Numbered from the stretch's first letter, positions 18,119 through 27,870 are shown. The stretch is DNA of 64,000 nucleotides from Marinobacterium_D sp050908845 (GCF_050908845.1 NZ_CP194171.1:3286001-3350000); one strand, 5' to 3'. Program-made: numbers and translations. The notes: generated by a model not told the origin, from the sequence alone.

Positions 18119-18343
18119 TTAGAGTCGGGAGATATCCTGCAGTTTTCCCTCGGATGAGTAACGTATCCGAAAGCTTCCTTGAATCCCCTGACGGGTCACA
18201 AAACGGGTCAGTGAAGCTGCCGGAAAGCGGACCCGGCGACCATCGCGCGCGCGCGCAACCACGTCACGCACTTCACCGCGATATAGGCGCAGATATTCCT
18301 CATCGCTTATGTCCAGATCCACAATCAGCTCATTCATCGCCAT
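18119..18343 (-). CDS. DUF2835 family small protein
   Basis: A 74-residue protein matching the DUF2835 pattern: VDLDISDEEYLRLYRG near the N-terminus and GRRVRFPAASLTRFVTRQGIQG in the middle. The function is unknown; the basic C-terminal half could contact nucleic acid (inference). It sits alone between pyrD and the divergent BatD-like gene. Confidence 0.8.
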   Translation of the reverse strand: MAMNELIVDLDISDEEYLRLYRGEVRDVVARARDGRRVRFPAASLTRFVTRQGIQGSFRIRYSSEGKLQDISRL

Positions 18344-18460
18344 TTTTCCGGTATTAACAGTAACTAATACAGCTTCTGCCCCGTCATTGAGTTGCGATGC
18401 ATTTTACCTTAGCTGATAATGAATTAGGGATGATATCGTGAAGTCTGTCCGGATTTTTTA

Positions 18461-20113
18461 ATGCATCGATTGCTAGCTGCGCTGTTACTGCTGGGAGCCG
18501 CAACAACCGCATTTGCGGAGGCGCAAGCGACGCTGGACCGGACCCAAATCACCGCGCTCGATAACCTGACCCTCACTGTAGAAGTGGATGATCAGGTCGA
18601 CAACCGCCCCGACTTCTCCCCGCTGCATCGTGATTTCCGCATACTCGGCAGCAAACGCACTCTGATTGCCAGCCATAGCAGTGCTGGCCGCGAAGTACGA
18701 ACCCGCTGGCAGATCACACTGCGCCCGCGCTCCACCGGCTCGCTGCAGATACCTGGGCTTACACTGGCCGACCAGGTGACCCAGCCCATTGCGATCCAGG
18801 TATCGGAAGTCAGCCCTGCCCTGGCCGGCCAGCCTGGCGCCTCGACCTTTTTTGACAACAGCCTCGACAGCCGTGACGTCTACGTTAACGGCCAACTCCT
18901 GTATACAGCCCGGCTCTACCACCGCGACCCGCTGCCGACTAACGCTCGCTTTATCTCCCCCGTGGCGGGGAGCAGTGAGGTTCACGAACTGGGTGAACGC
19001 CAGCAGTATAGCGGCGAGTTTCGCGGTAGCTCGTACCGGATCACCGAACAGCAGTATGCGATCTTCCCGAACGAAACCGGCCCTCTGATCATCGACGGCC
19101 CCCGACTGCAACTGCCGCGCACCGCGGAGCGTGATCTGATCGAACTTCAGGGCGAGACACTGGAGGTGGAAGTTCTTGAACCGGCACACCGCAGTGCCCG
19201 CGGTATCTGGCTGCCGGCCCAGAACCTGACGCTGGAGGAAAGCTGGAGTCCACCGGAAGACCTGCGCCCCGGTGATCGCTTCACCCGGGAACTGACCCTG
19301 ACCGTCACCGGCCTGCCGGCGGCTAGTCTGCCGCAACTGGCAATCACCGACAGCGATGACTCTTACATTGAGGTACAGAATGTCAGCCTGACCGAGTCTT
19401 CATCGCAGTTCGGACTGGTCAGTACACGCCGCGAAACGGTTGTGATCGAGCCTCTGGGCAGCGGCGACTTTACGCTGCCAGCGATCGATCTTAACTGGTG
19501 GGATGTAACACTCGACCGGGGAAGACATGCCGCCCTGCCCGCAAGACGTTTCCATGTGCAGGCTCCGCCCCTGGTCAACACAACGCCCGCCACGTCGGAA
19601 AACGGCTCAGCCATACAGCTGCAGAGTTCACACTTCTACCTGCTTATCGCGCTGTTGACGACCCTCAGTCTCACCAGTTCACTGGGCTGGCTCTACACCT
19701 GGTCAAAGCTCAGGCAGTACCGGGCTGACAACAGTGCCGAAGAGATGGAAGAGGAGATCCGCCGTCAGCGCAAGCTGCTGCAGGCCAACGACCGGGCGGA
19801 ACGCAACACCTTTCAGGCGCTCGCCATCGCCTGTCATCAGAATAACGCTGCCCTGGCCCGGACCCGCCTGACCGAGTGGGCCCAGAACTTCTGGCCGGAG
19901 CGCAACATAGACAGCCTGGATGATATCTGCGACGCGGCGCGCAACCAGACGCTGGACTTTTTGGTGCTCGATCTGGAACAGCAGCTACACGACGACCTCA
20001 ACCTCTGGCAGGGCGACCTGCTGATGCAGGCGATCGACAGTCTGCGCCGACGTCGTCGCGAGCAGCACCCGGAATCCGATACACCCGCCGAAGGCTACCT
20101 CAAGGCTTCATGA
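18461..20113 (+). CDS. BatD-like membrane protein
   Basis: A 550-residue envelope protein with a signal peptide (cleavage near AFA-EA), several immunoglobulin-like beta domains typical of BatD, one membrane segment near 391-412, and a cytoplasmic tail with charged helices. BatD proteins usually work with MoxR, DUF58 and Von Willebrand-type proteins. Here the MoxR cluster is 11 kb away on the other strand and no BatA/B/C genes are present. The Shine-Dalgarno is weak. Confidence 0.82.
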   Translation: MHRLLAALLLLGAATTAFAEAQATLDRTQITALDNLTLTVEVDDQVDNRPDFSPLHRDFRILGSKRTLIASHSSAGREVRTRWQITLRPRSTGSLQIPGLTLADQVTQPIAIQVSEVSPALAGQPGASTFFDNSLDSRDVYVNGQLLYTARLYHRDPLPTNARFISPVAGSSEVHELGERQQYSGEFRGSSYRITEQQYAIFPNETGPLIIDGPRLQLPRTAERDLIELQGETLEVEVLEPAHRSARGIWLPAQNLTLEESWSPPEDLRPGDRFTRELTLTVTGLPAASLPQLAITDSDDSYIEVQNVSLTESSSQFGLVSTRRETVVIEPLGSGDFTLPAIDLNWWDVTLDRGRHAALPARRFHVQAPPLVNTTPATSENGSAIQLQSSHFYLLIALLTTLSLTSSLGWLYTWSKLRQYRADNSAEEMEEEIRRQRKLLQANDRAERNTFQALAIACHQNNAALARTRLTEWAQNFWPERNIDSLDDICDAARNQTLDFLVLDLEQQLHDDLNLWQGDLLMQAIDSLRRRRREQHPESDTPAEGYLKAS

Positions 20114-20135
20114 CCTCAAGGACTGAACGCTTCCA

Positions 20136-21017
20136 ATGAGCAATCGTTACCGTCGACACAATGCCCTGATGCAGAAACTTGGCCTCGGCGGCGTTGATGG
20201 CAGTGAAAACGCCAGAGCCCAACTCTGGGCGCACCGCCTGGAATGGCCGATGCTCATGCTGGTACTGTGGATTCTTGTGGACTGGTATCTCAGGGCCAAG
20301 GGGATGAACGCCCCAGTGCTCACCCACATCACCGACTGGTTCATCTGGATCTGCTTCGCCGGTGAGATGTCGGTCATGCTGGCCCTGGTCGATGATAAAC
20401 GGCGCTACCTGAGACAGAACTGGCTCAACCCTGTGATCATCCTGACCGGCATACCGGTGCTTCTGGGCGCTGAGTTCTTCTACACCGGCATGCTCAGGGG
20501 GCTGAGACTGCTGATCATGGTGGGTATCCTGCTTAAAGTATCGCAGGACCTGCGCCTGATACTGGCGCGGCACCACCTGGGCAAGACGATGGCGATCGCC
20601 CTGCTGTTTCTGATCATCTCCGGCTTTCTTATTTCCGGTATCGACCCCGCCTTCAACGGCCCCCTGGACGGGATCTGGTGGGCCTGGGTGACCATGACGA
20701 CCGTGGGTTACGGTGATATTGTGCCCTCAACCACCGAAGGTCGCCTGTTCGGCATGGTACTGATCCTGATGGGTATCGGGCTGTTCTCGATGCTGACCGC
20801 CAGTTTTTCCGTGTTCTTTATCGAGCAGGACGAAAAGGAGATGGTCGAAAAAGAGGACCAGAACATCAAGCGGATCAACCAGCTTGAAGCGAGACTCGAC
20901 CGCATCGAGCATCACCTGGCTCGCGCCGTGAACACGCTGGAACGCCTGGAAGCGATGGAAGCCCGGGACAGGGCACCTAGGAACGACCCGCCCGAGAAGC
21001 CTTCAGAACCTGAGTAA
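20136..21017 (+). CDS. Voltage-gated-type potassium channel protein
   Basis: A 293-residue inner-membrane ion-channel subunit. Membrane segments lie at about 37-52, 64-85, 98-115 and 152-170. A pore helix and the K+ selectivity filter TVGYGD (189-194) are followed by a last helix (about 203-224). The C-terminal tail (235-275) is a charged coiled coil suited to tetramerisation. There is no RCK/TrkA nucleotide-binding domain. It begins 22 bp after the BatD-like gene. Its 3' end overlaps the convergent epimerase gene by 41 nt. Confidence 0.85.
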   Translation: MSNRYRRHNALMQKLGLGGVDGSENARAQLWAHRLEWPMLMLVLWILVDWYLRAKGMNAPVLTHITDWFIWICFAGEMSVMLALVDDKRRYLRQNWLNPVIILTGIPVLLGAEFFYTGMLRGLRLLIMVGILLKVSQDLRLILARHHLGKTMAIALLFLIISGFLISGIDPAFNGPLDGIWWAWVTMTTVGYGDIVPSTTEGRLFGMVLILMGIGLFSMLTASFSVFFIEQDEKEMVEKEDQNIKRINQLEARLDRIEHHLARAVNTLERLEAMEARDRAPRNDPPEKPSEPE

Positions 21018-21882
21018 GTGCTGGCTTGAGGTCTGTATACCTGAAGCTATAGCCACTCTGCAGCAGTTTCACCGGTACCACGCGCTGTCCTTTCAATATC
21101 AGGTCGCTGGCCTCCCCCATCATCAGCTTCATCACCGGCGCCGGGACGCGGAAGATACAGGGACGGCCCAGCACCGCTGCTAGGGTTTTGCTGAACTCTT
21201 CATTGGTTGCCGGACGCGGCGAGGTCAGGTTAAACGGGCCTTCAAGTGTGTGATGGTCGATCAGGTGCAGAATAGCGGCGACCTCATCATCGATATGCAC
21301 CCAGGACATCCACTGGCGGCCACTGCCGAGAGGGCCACCCAGCCCAAGGCGAAACGGCGGCAGCATTTTGTTCAACGCGCCCCCCTTACCCAGCACCACG
21401 CCGGTGCGGATCAGGCAGACACGCATACCCAGGTCACGCGCGCGCAGCGCCATCGACTCCCAGTCCGCACAGAGCTGATGGGCGAAATCGATCTTCGGCT
21501 CAGCCTCTTCATCAAGCTCACGATCGCCCTGACTGCCGTAATAGCCGATCGCCGAGCCGCTGACCAGCACCTCCGGTTTGCTTTCCAGGCCAGCCAGCCA
21601 TTCAACCAGCTGAGCGGTGGTTTGCAGGCGGCTCTCCCTTAGCAGCGCCTTGCGCTTGTCTGTCCAGCGCTTGTCGGCAATGGGCGCACCCGCCAGGTTC
21701 ACCACGGCATCGACCGGGCCGCGCACCTGGTCAAGCTCAGAGTAGATACCCACTCTGGCATCCAACTCCACGGAATCCGGTCGTCGACTGAGAACAACCA
21801 CCTCGTCGCCCCGGGCCAGCAAGGCGTTGACCAGGTGCCCGCCGATAAACCCGGTGCCGCCGGTGATAAGGACTCGCATCAT
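20977..21882 (-). CDS. TIGR01777/YfcH family NAD-dependent epimerase-like protein
   Basis: A 301-residue SDR-type protein with N-terminal Rossmann motif GGTGFIGGHL and the family's NLAGAPIADKRW and SGSAIGYYGSQGD segments (Tyr of the catalytic set). E. coli YfcH is the closest well-known relative; the substrate is unknown. Two adjacent ATG codons are possible starts (21882 or 21879). Its stop lies inside the end of the convergent channel gene. Confidence 0.9.
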   Translation of the reverse strand: MMRVLITGGTGFIGGHLVNALLARGDEVVVLSRRPDSVELDARVGIYSELDQVRGPVDAVVNLAGAPIADKRWTDKRKALLRESRLQTTAQLVEWLAGLESKPEVLVSGSAIGYYGSQGDRELDEEAEPKIDFAHQLCADWESMALRARDLGMRVCLIRTGVVLGKGGALNKMLPPFRLGLGGPLGSGRQWMSWVHIDDEVAAILHLIDHHTLEGPFNLTSPRPATNEEFSKTLAAVLGRPCIFRVPAPVMKLMMGEASDLILKGQRVVPVKLLQSGYSFRYTDLKPALTQVLKASRAGRS

Positions 21883-21963
21883 TATTCTCCCTGTCAGTTT
21901 CCGGTATATTGCTACGCAGACTCAGATAAGGGTGGTTCACATCTACTAGGAGATTAGCACAGT

Positions 21964-22578
21964 ATGTTTACCGGAATCGTTCAAGGGCTGGCACAGGTTG
22001 TTGATCTACAAAGAAAGGAAGCGTTCATGCGAATGACGCTGGCGTTTCCGGCCGGACACTGTGACAGGCTGCAGACCGGCGCCAGCATCGCGATCAACGG
22101 CACCTGCCTGACCGTAACCGGCTTTGAAGACAACAGGATAAGTTTCGATCTGATCGCTGCCACCCTGGCCACGACCAACCTGGGCAAACTCGACATCGGC
22201 GATCAGGTTAATTTCGAGCGCGCCGCCCGGGTGGGCGACGAGATTGGCGGCCATACCATGTCCGGCCACGTGATGAACACCCTGGAGATCCTGTCGATCG
22301 AGCGCAGCGATAACAACTGCGTGATCTGGTTTGAGCGCCCTGCCGAACTGGCCCCCTACCTGCTGACCAAGGGGTTTGTCGGTCTTAACGGCTGCAGCCT
22401 GACCATCGCCGCGGTCGAAGCTTCACGCTTCTGCGTCTACCTGATTCCGGAGACTCTGCAGATGACCACCTTCGGCACATTGGCCGAGGGCGACCGGGTG
22501 AATGTAGAGATAGATCCGCAGACCCAGGCGATCGTCGATACCGTGGAACGCTATCTGAACGATCGCCAGCAAGCCTGA
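21964..22578 (+). CDS. ribE: Riboflavin synthase, alpha subunit
   Basis: A 204-residue enzyme that dismutates two 6,7-dimethyl-8-ribityllumazine molecules to riboflavin. The N-terminus MFTGIVQG is diagnostic. Two repeated lumazine-binding barrels span about 1-97 and 98-195, and the second opens with GGHTMSGHV. It is separate from other rib genes and has no FMN riboswitch-like leader: only 81 bp precede it. AGGAG lies 11 nt upstream of the ATG. E. coli calls this gene ribC. Confidence 0.94.
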   Translation: MFTGIVQGLAQVVDLQRKEAFMRMTLAFPAGHCDRLQTGASIAINGTCLTVTGFEDNRISFDLIAATLATTNLGKLDIGDQVNFERAARVGDEIGGHTMSGHVMNTLEILSIERSDNNCVIWFERPAELAPYLLTKGFVGLNGCSLTIAAVEASRFCVYLIPETLQMTTFGTLAEGDRVNVEIDPQTQAIVDTVERYLNDRQQA

Positions 22579-22594
22579 GGCCAGGGCCCGGAGG

Positions 22595-23152
22595 CTATTC
22601 GTCGGCCTTGAGATCCGCGGCGAGGGCCTCGTATAGGTCCCGGTACTCGTCAGACTGCTTGCTGCCAAACAGCGGGTCCGAGGGTGCCGGGAGCTCCTCA
22701 TCCAGCGCCTTCCAGTCCTTGTCAGAAGCCAGTTTCTCCAGTGCGGGAAAGACCTTGGACTCCTCGTAATTCAGGTGTTCTTTTTCACGCCCGACAAACT
22801 GATCAAGCTGGTCGATCAGCTGATCCATGGGTACCACCGCCGCATCATGCAGCACCCCTTCAATCGCCTCGCTGAGGTGGGTGGACAGCTGTTTGAGATC
22901 CACGTGGTCTTTTTCACAGTCCAACATCAGCTTATCAACATCGGTGTCGCGTCCCTTGAAGAACTCGAACATCTTGTCTTCGCGGGGATGATGGTAGGTA
23001 TCCGCATAATTGCCCACGTACTCGACAACATCATCCATTAACTGGAAGTTGGGGTGGGTACCGCCTCGAAACTTTTCTATCTTGCGTGAAAGCATGTCGA
23101 GCAGCCGTTTGAGATTGACGTGCTCCTGATGCAGTTCAGCCATGATCGCCAT
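22595..23152 (-). CDS. Hemerythrin-like domain protein
   Basis: A 185-residue four-helix protein with the hemerythrin HHE pattern: HQEHVNLKRLL near the N-terminus, YHHPREDKMF in helix two, and HLNYEESKVFP in helix four. These would bind a di-iron centre for O2, NO or iron sensing or storage. ATG 23152 is chosen because GGAGGG sits 7 nt upstream; an ATG at 23176 is in frame but has no such site. Confidence 0.87.
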   Translation of the reverse strand: MAIMAELHQEHVNLKRLLDMLSRKIEKFRGGTHPNFQLMDDVVEYVGNYADTYHHPREDKMFEFFKGRDTDVDKLMLDCEKDHVDLKQLSTHLSEAIEGVLHDAAVVPMDQLIDQLDQFVGREKEHLNYEESKVFPALEKLASDKDWKALDEELPAPSDPLFGSKQSDEYRDLYEALAADLKADE

Positions 23153-23320
23153 ATTCGAACCCTCCACGATTAGCATTTAGAAGACAGCCGGGACATGTCC
23201 GCCGTTATCTGTCGGTATCGTCAGCACGACGGGAATCTCCCCGCGGCCCTCACCTACCACTATAGACAACTCTGAGACCAAGCCCTTGGCCGGCGTCAAC
23301 GAAAAGAGTTTCAGCCAGAT

Positions 23321-23956
23321 TCAGAGCATCTCAACCAGCTGTGATAGACAGGTGACACGCAGATCGGTCAGCTCGGGCCAGGGCGGATGAATACCGTGAT
23401 CCACATGCACCGTGGCCGTACCACAGGCACGACCGGCTTCCAGATCGTAGCGAAAATCCCCCACCATCACCGCCTGATCGGGCCACGCGCCCCAGTATTC
23501 GAGCAGCGTTTCGATCCCCTGCGGATCGGGCTTGGGCCGCGCTTCGTCGCGCCCCAGCACATACCTGGGTAAAAAATAATCACTGGCATTGATCGCCGCC
23601 AGCGCCTGTAGCGCCACCGGTTGAGAGTTGCGGGTCAGGATACCCAGGGTGCAGCCGCGCCCGGCCAGGCGCGCCAGCAGCTCTACCACCGCCGTTGCCG
23701 GCTCAGTCTGGGCCGCATAAAAAAGCTCCAGCTGATCCAGACGCTCGAACTGCTGCTCTCTTTCCGGTGACGGCAGCGTTGACAGGGTAGACAGGATATC
23801 CGCATCAGGTGCAAGACCCAGCTCCCTGCGGATATGAGCGAAGTCATGCACCGGACGGGTCAGAGTGCCGTCCAGATCAAACACCCAGAAACGGCGATCA
23901 CACAGATCAGTCACTTGAGTCACTTGAGTCACCTGGCTCATCGGTAATATCGACAT
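23321..23956 (-). CDS. HAD-superfamily phosphatase, Gph-like
   Basis: A 211-residue HAD subfamily IA hydrolase. Motif I is DLDGTL, motif II Thr/Ser is in LTRNS, motif III Lys is in RPKPDP, and motif IV is GDFRYD. It is probably a small-molecule phosphatase. The start overlaps the upstream AlbA_2 gene by 50 nt. The overlap holds three copies of a 9-bp repeat, read here as QVT repeats, so the true start could be the ATG at 23941 or a later GTG. Confidence 0.85.
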   Translation of the reverse strand: MSILPMSQVTQVTQVTDLCDRRFWVFDLDGTLTRPVHDFAHIRRELGLAPDADILSTLSTLPSPEREQQFERLDQLELFYAAQTEPATAVVELLARLAGRGCTLGILTRNSQPVALQALAAINASDYFLPRYVLGRDEARPKPDPQGIETLLEYWGAWPDQAVMVGDFRYDLEAGRACGTATVHVDHGIHPPWPELTDLRVTCLSQLVEML

Positions 23957-24743
23957 CGCTGTCGATCAGGTCCAGCAGCATCCCCAGCTTGTGTTCGATA
24001 TCCTCCAGCAGGCTGCTGCGTGTCACGGTTCCCCGCGGCACAACCACCTGCTCAAGCTGAAGGATGCTGCGCTGACTCTCCCGCAGCGCCTGCAGCAGGT
24101 TGCGTGAGCGCTTCTTGTTACTGTCGGTCAGCTGCTCGATCCGGTGCAGGGTGTGGCGCAGCTGGTCATCCAGATCCTCGAGATGCTGACTCACCGACAG
24201 CATGCCACTGCTGAGCGAGTGATTAACCCCTTCCACCTGATGCTCAAGCTGAAACACCGCATCGCGAAACCGGGAGAGAAACTGCTCGCCTTCCCGGTCC
24301 ATGTAGATCGCCAGCAGCTCTTCCGGCAGTAGCGCGCGATTGCGGCCATCGGTACGGATACGATATTCACCGCCGTGGGTACAGTAAGGTTTGAGGTGAC
24401 CACTGGGAATTTCGACCCGGAGAATGGGCCGAGCCTGGGACAGGTTCTCGGTATAGATTTTTATTTCGATATTGGGAATGCATTCGGTGGCTTTGTTGAC
24501 CAACAAAAGCCGGGCCCGATCATCCACGTCACAGCCGACCACCCGGCCGCGCTGCACCCCGTCGGGGCTGGTATATTCATCGATGCCGACCAGCAGCGTC
24601 CCGCCCTGAGGCGAGTTGGCAAAGGCCACCAGATCGGAACTGCGGATCGCCTGAACCTCGCGTTTGAAATCGACGTTGACTCCCTCCGGCGCCGACAGCA
24701 GCTGCTGCGTGCGCCGGCTCAAGCGTCGATATTCACGCTTCAC
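23907..24743 (-). CDS. AlbA_2 (Schlafen-type) domain protein
   Basis: A 278-residue protein. Residues about 15-140 match the AlbA_2/Schlafen core: DFKREV, then FANSPQGGTLLVGIDE, a pattern proposed to bind nucleic acid or nucleotide. Residues about 150-270 form long charged helices, probably a coiled coil, ending in an acidic DSSDSSD tail. The function is unknown. It is upstream of and overlaps the HAD phosphatase, and follows the small membrane protein gene's region in the opposite order of transcription (30 bp from 24774). Confidence 0.75.
   Translation of the reverse strand: MKREYRRLSRRTQQLLSAPEGVNVDFKREVQAIRSSDLVAFANSPQGGTLLVGIDEYTSPDGVQRGRVVGCDVDDRARLLLVNKATECIPNIEIKIYTENLSQARPILRVEIPSGHLKPYCTHGGEYRIRTDGRNRALLPEELLAIYMDREGEQFLSRFRDAVFQLEHQVEGVNHSLSSGMLSVSQHLEDLDDQLRHTLHRIEQLTDSNKKRSRNLLQALRESQRSILQLEQVVVPRGTVTRSSLLEDIEHKLGMLLDLIDSDVDITDEPGDSSDSSD
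23910..23936. repeat. Three copies of a 9-bp tandem repeat in a gene overlap
   Basis: gtcacttga twice and gtcacctgg once. On the minus strand it encodes SSD repeats at the end of the AlbA_2 protein and QVT repeats at the start of the HAD protein. Copy-number change would keep both frames. Confidence 0.8.
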
Positions 24744-24773
24744 GATTCAGGCAATCCCTTCACTGATGACAGA

Positions 24774-25160
24774 TTACTGGTAGATCGCGTCATCAAACGG
24801 ATCGACCGGGTTCTCCAGCATGTCATCTTCGCGGAAATAGAGAATCCGCCCCTGGAATTTCAGTCCCTTGCCGGCGAACCAGCGCTCCATCTGCTCACGC
24901 CCCTCTTCCGCCTGAGAACTCTGGTACCAGGCCAGCACGATGCGGTAGAAGTAAAGACCAAACAGCGCAGCCGAAGCGCCAAGGAAAAAGTCAGATGCCA
25001 GCGCAAACAGCAACATGATCAGACCAACCACCCAGACACGACTTGCACGGGCATCCTTGAGCGCTTCGTTGGCAAGAGAGAACTGTTCCTGGTATTTCAG
25101 AAAGCGGCGATAGTTCTGCTGCAGCTCGAACTTATCAGCAGAGCCAAGGGTTCTGTCCAT
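24774..25160 (-). CDS. Small membrane protein of unknown function
   Basis: A 128-residue protein with a polar N-terminal helix, two membrane segments (about 44-61 and 64-81) and an acidic C-terminus. No family is recognised. It lies between pepN and the AlbA_2 gene on the same strand, with 30 bp to the next gene, so it may be co-transcribed. Confidence 0.65.
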   Translation of the reverse strand: MDRTLGSADKFELQQNYRRFLKYQEQFSLANEALKDARASRVWVVGLIMLLFALASDFFLGASAALFGLYFYRIVLAWYQSSQAEEGREQMERWFAGKGLKFQGRILYFREDDMLENPVDPFDDAIYQ

Positions 25161-25242
25161 TGTGTTTCATCCCTACAGTAATGATCTTATTGATTCAAAG
25201 CTATCGGGTGGGGTCGCGTCAACCGCCCCACCCTTTCAGGTT

Positions 25243-27870
25243 TCAGGCCAGGCTCTTGCTGACCACCTCGTAAACGTCCTTAGACAGCTCGGATTCGGCC
25301 AGTATACGACTGAGCTCGGCCTTCATCCTCGCCTGTGCCGCATCCGGATAACGCCTCCATCGCGTCAGCGGCGTCAACAGACGTGCGGCGATCTGCGGAT
25401 TCTGCTGGTTGAGTTTGATGATCCAGTCCGCCAGATAACGGTAACCACTGCCATCCTCGGCATGGAAGTTCACCGGGTTCTGGGCACAGAAGGCCGCTAC
25501 CAGTGAGCGTAACTTGTTCGGGTTACGCTCATCGAACAGCGGATGCTCCTGCAGCCCCTGAACACGCTCCAACGCACCCGGCCAGGGATCGTTGGCCTGG
25601 AGCGCAAACCACTGGTTCATCACCAGTGATTCGTGATGCCACTGAGCATGAAACTCATCCAGCAGTCGCCGGCCCGCATCACGGAAACCGGAATGAACCA
25701 CCAGGCTAAGCGCGGCCTGCTGATCCGTCATGTTATCGGCGTCGTTGAACTGCTCTTCCGCCAGGGCCAGCAGGGTATCCTCATCGGTTGTCAGCAGGTA
25801 ACCGAGGCAGAGGTTTTTCAGTGAGCGGCGCGCGCAGGCATCTGCATCCGGCGCATAAGGCTCCTCGGAACAGCTGCGACGATAGGTCGCCAGCCACTCA
25901 GGCTTGAGCGCATCAGCCAGCGACTTGCGCAGGAACTCCCGCACCGCATGAATCGCATCGACATAAATGACCTCTGCCAGTTCCGCAAGGTAGGCCTCGC
26001 TCGGCAGACGCAGCAGATGCGCCACCATGGCCGGATCGAGCGACTCGTCATTGAGCAGCGCACGCCAGCTGTCGACCAGGGCATCCGGCAGGCTCAATGC
26101 CTTGCCGGCGCGGTAATCCTCCACCAGCAACTGCATCAGGTTGACCGCCATACGCTGGCCGGCATCCCAGCGATTGAAACCATCAGTGTCATGCTTGAGC
26201 AGCATCAGCAGCTGATCATCACTGTAGGGATAGCTCAGCTTCACCGGTGCGGAGAAACCGCGTAACAGCGAAGGCACCGGCTTTTCCGCCAGACCGTCAA
26301 AGGTAAAGGTCTGTTCCGCGTCGGTCAGTTCAAGAACACCCGCTGCCAGCTCGGCACCACCGGCGCCCAGCAGACCATAGGCGATCGGCATGTGGAACGG
26401 CTGCTTTTCAGCCTGTCCCGGGGTCGGCGGACAGCTCTGACGCAGGATCAGGCGGTAGCAGCCGGTTTCGGCATCCCAGCTGTCGCTGGCCTCAACCCTG
26501 GGTGTGCCCGCCTGGCTGTACCAGCGTTTGAACTGCGACAGGTCACGCCCGGAGGCATCGGCCATCGCCTGCACGAAATCGTCGGTGGTAACCGCCTGGC
26601 CATCGTGACGTTCGAAATAGATGTCCGAGCCCTTGCGGAACGCTTCCGCACCCAGCAGGGTGTGGAGCATGCGCACCACCTCGGCACCCTTCTCGTAGAT
26701 GGTCAGGGTATAGAAGTTGGAGATCTCGATAAAAGACTCGGGCCGTACCGGATGCGACATGGGGCCGGCGTCTTCGGCAAACTGCGCGGTACGCAGCATG
26801 GAGACATCCTCGATCCGTTTGACGGTACGGGAGTTCATATCCGCGGAAAACTCGGAATCGCGGAAGACGGTAAAACCTTCCTTGAGACTGAGCTGGAACC
26901 AGTCCCGGCAGGTAACCCGGTTACCGGACCAGTTATGAAAATACTCATGGGCCACCACGCCCTCGACACGCTGAAACGCGGCGTCGGTGGTGGTACGGGG
27001 GCTAGCCAGCACACAGCTGGTATTGAAGATGTTAAGCCCCTTGTTTTCCATTGCCCCCATGTTGAAGAAGTCCACCGCCACGATCATGTAGATATCCAGA
27101 TCGTACTCACGGCCATAGACCTTTTCATCCCAGCGCATGGCGTTTTTCAGCGACAGCATGGCGTGGTCGAGCTTGTCCAGATCCTTGCTCTCGGCAAAGA
27201 TCTGCAGCTTAACCGCCCGTCCCGACGCAGTGGTGTAGGTATCTTCCAGCACCTCGAGATCACCGGCCACCAGCGCGAAAAGGTACGCGGGTTTCGGGAA
27301 CGGATCCTCCCAGGTGACGAAGTGCCGACCCTCGTCCTTCTCCCCGCTGTCCACCGGATTGCCGTTGGAGAGCAGCACCGGGTAGCGCTTGCGATCGGCC
27401 TCCACGGTGGTGCGAAACACCGACATCACGTCGGGACGATCGGGATAAAAAGTGATGCGACGGAAGCCTTCGGCCTCACACTGGGTACAGAACATGCCGT
27501 CGGATTTGTAGAGCCCCTCCAGCGCGGTGTTGAGCTGGGGGTGAATGCGGGTCAGGCACTCGAGCGTAAAGGCTTCAGGTACTTCGGAGATTCGCAGCAG
27601 CTCGTCATCACGAATGAAATCACGCTCGGAGAGAATCTCACCATCGATACATAGACGGCACAGTTCCAGCGACTCGTGACCGTGCAGCTCCAGCGGCGCC
27701 CTGCCACCCCTCGAGCAATCGGGGTTACGGCGCACTTTCAGTGTCGCCCGGACCAGGGTTTCCTCTTCATCAAGCTCGAAACGCAGATCAGTATGCTCAA
27801 TCAGGTAGGCGGGTACCTGATAGTCTTTAAGGTAGATCGGTTCTGGCTGTTGCTGCGCCTGTTGAGACAT
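25243..27870 (-). CDS. pepN: Aminopeptidase N
   Basis: An 875-residue M1 zinc metallopeptidase removing N-terminal residues from peptides in the cytoplasm. The substrate loop is GAMEN (about 272-276) and the zinc motif is HEYFHNW (about 308-314) with the downstream Glu in KEGFTVFRD. The length matches E. coli PepN (870). ATG 27870 follows CAGGAGTAACA; an earlier GTG at 27888 would include the ribosome site. It lies 14 bp after the DUF2797 gene. Confidence 0.96.
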   Translation of the reverse strand: MSQQAQQQPEPIYLKDYQVPAYLIEHTDLRFELDEEETLVRATLKVRRNPDCSRGGRAPLELHGHESLELCRLCIDGEILSERDFIRDDELLRISEVPEAFTLECLTRIHPQLNTALEGLYKSDGMFCTQCEAEGFRRITFYPDRPDVMSVFRTTVEADRKRYPVLLSNGNPVDSGEKDEGRHFVTWEDPFPKPAYLFALVAGDLEVLEDTYTTASGRAVKLQIFAESKDLDKLDHAMLSLKNAMRWDEKVYGREYDLDIYMIVAVDFFNMGAMENKGLNIFNTSCVLASPRTTTDAAFQRVEGVVAHEYFHNWSGNRVTCRDWFQLSLKEGFTVFRDSEFSADMNSRTVKRIEDVSMLRTAQFAEDAGPMSHPVRPESFIEISNFYTLTIYEKGAEVVRMLHTLLGAEAFRKGSDIYFERHDGQAVTTDDFVQAMADASGRDLSQFKRWYSQAGTPRVEASDSWDAETGCYRLILRQSCPPTPGQAEKQPFHMPIAYGLLGAGGAELAAGVLELTDAEQTFTFDGLAEKPVPSLLRGFSAPVKLSYPYSDDQLLMLLKHDTDGFNRWDAGQRMAVNLMQLLVEDYRAGKALSLPDALVDSWRALLNDESLDPAMVAHLLRLPSEAYLAELAEVIYVDAIHAVREFLRKSLADALKPEWLATYRRSCSEEPYAPDADACARRSLKNLCLGYLLTTDEDTLLALAEEQFNDADNMTDQQAALSLVVHSGFRDAGRRLLDEFHAQWHHESLVMNQWFALQANDPWPGALERVQGLQEHPLFDERNPNKLRSLVAAFCAQNPVNFHAEDGSGYRYLADWIIKLNQQNPQIAARLLTPLTRWRRYPDAAQARMKAELSRILAESELSKDVYEVVSKSLA

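Noticed and set aside
21883..21963. FMN riboswitch before ribE
   Set aside because: Only 81 bp separate the genes, too short for the RFN element, and no conserved segments are seen.
26392..27654. 420-codon plus-strand open frame
   Set aside because: Antisense shadow of pepN with no recognisable motif.
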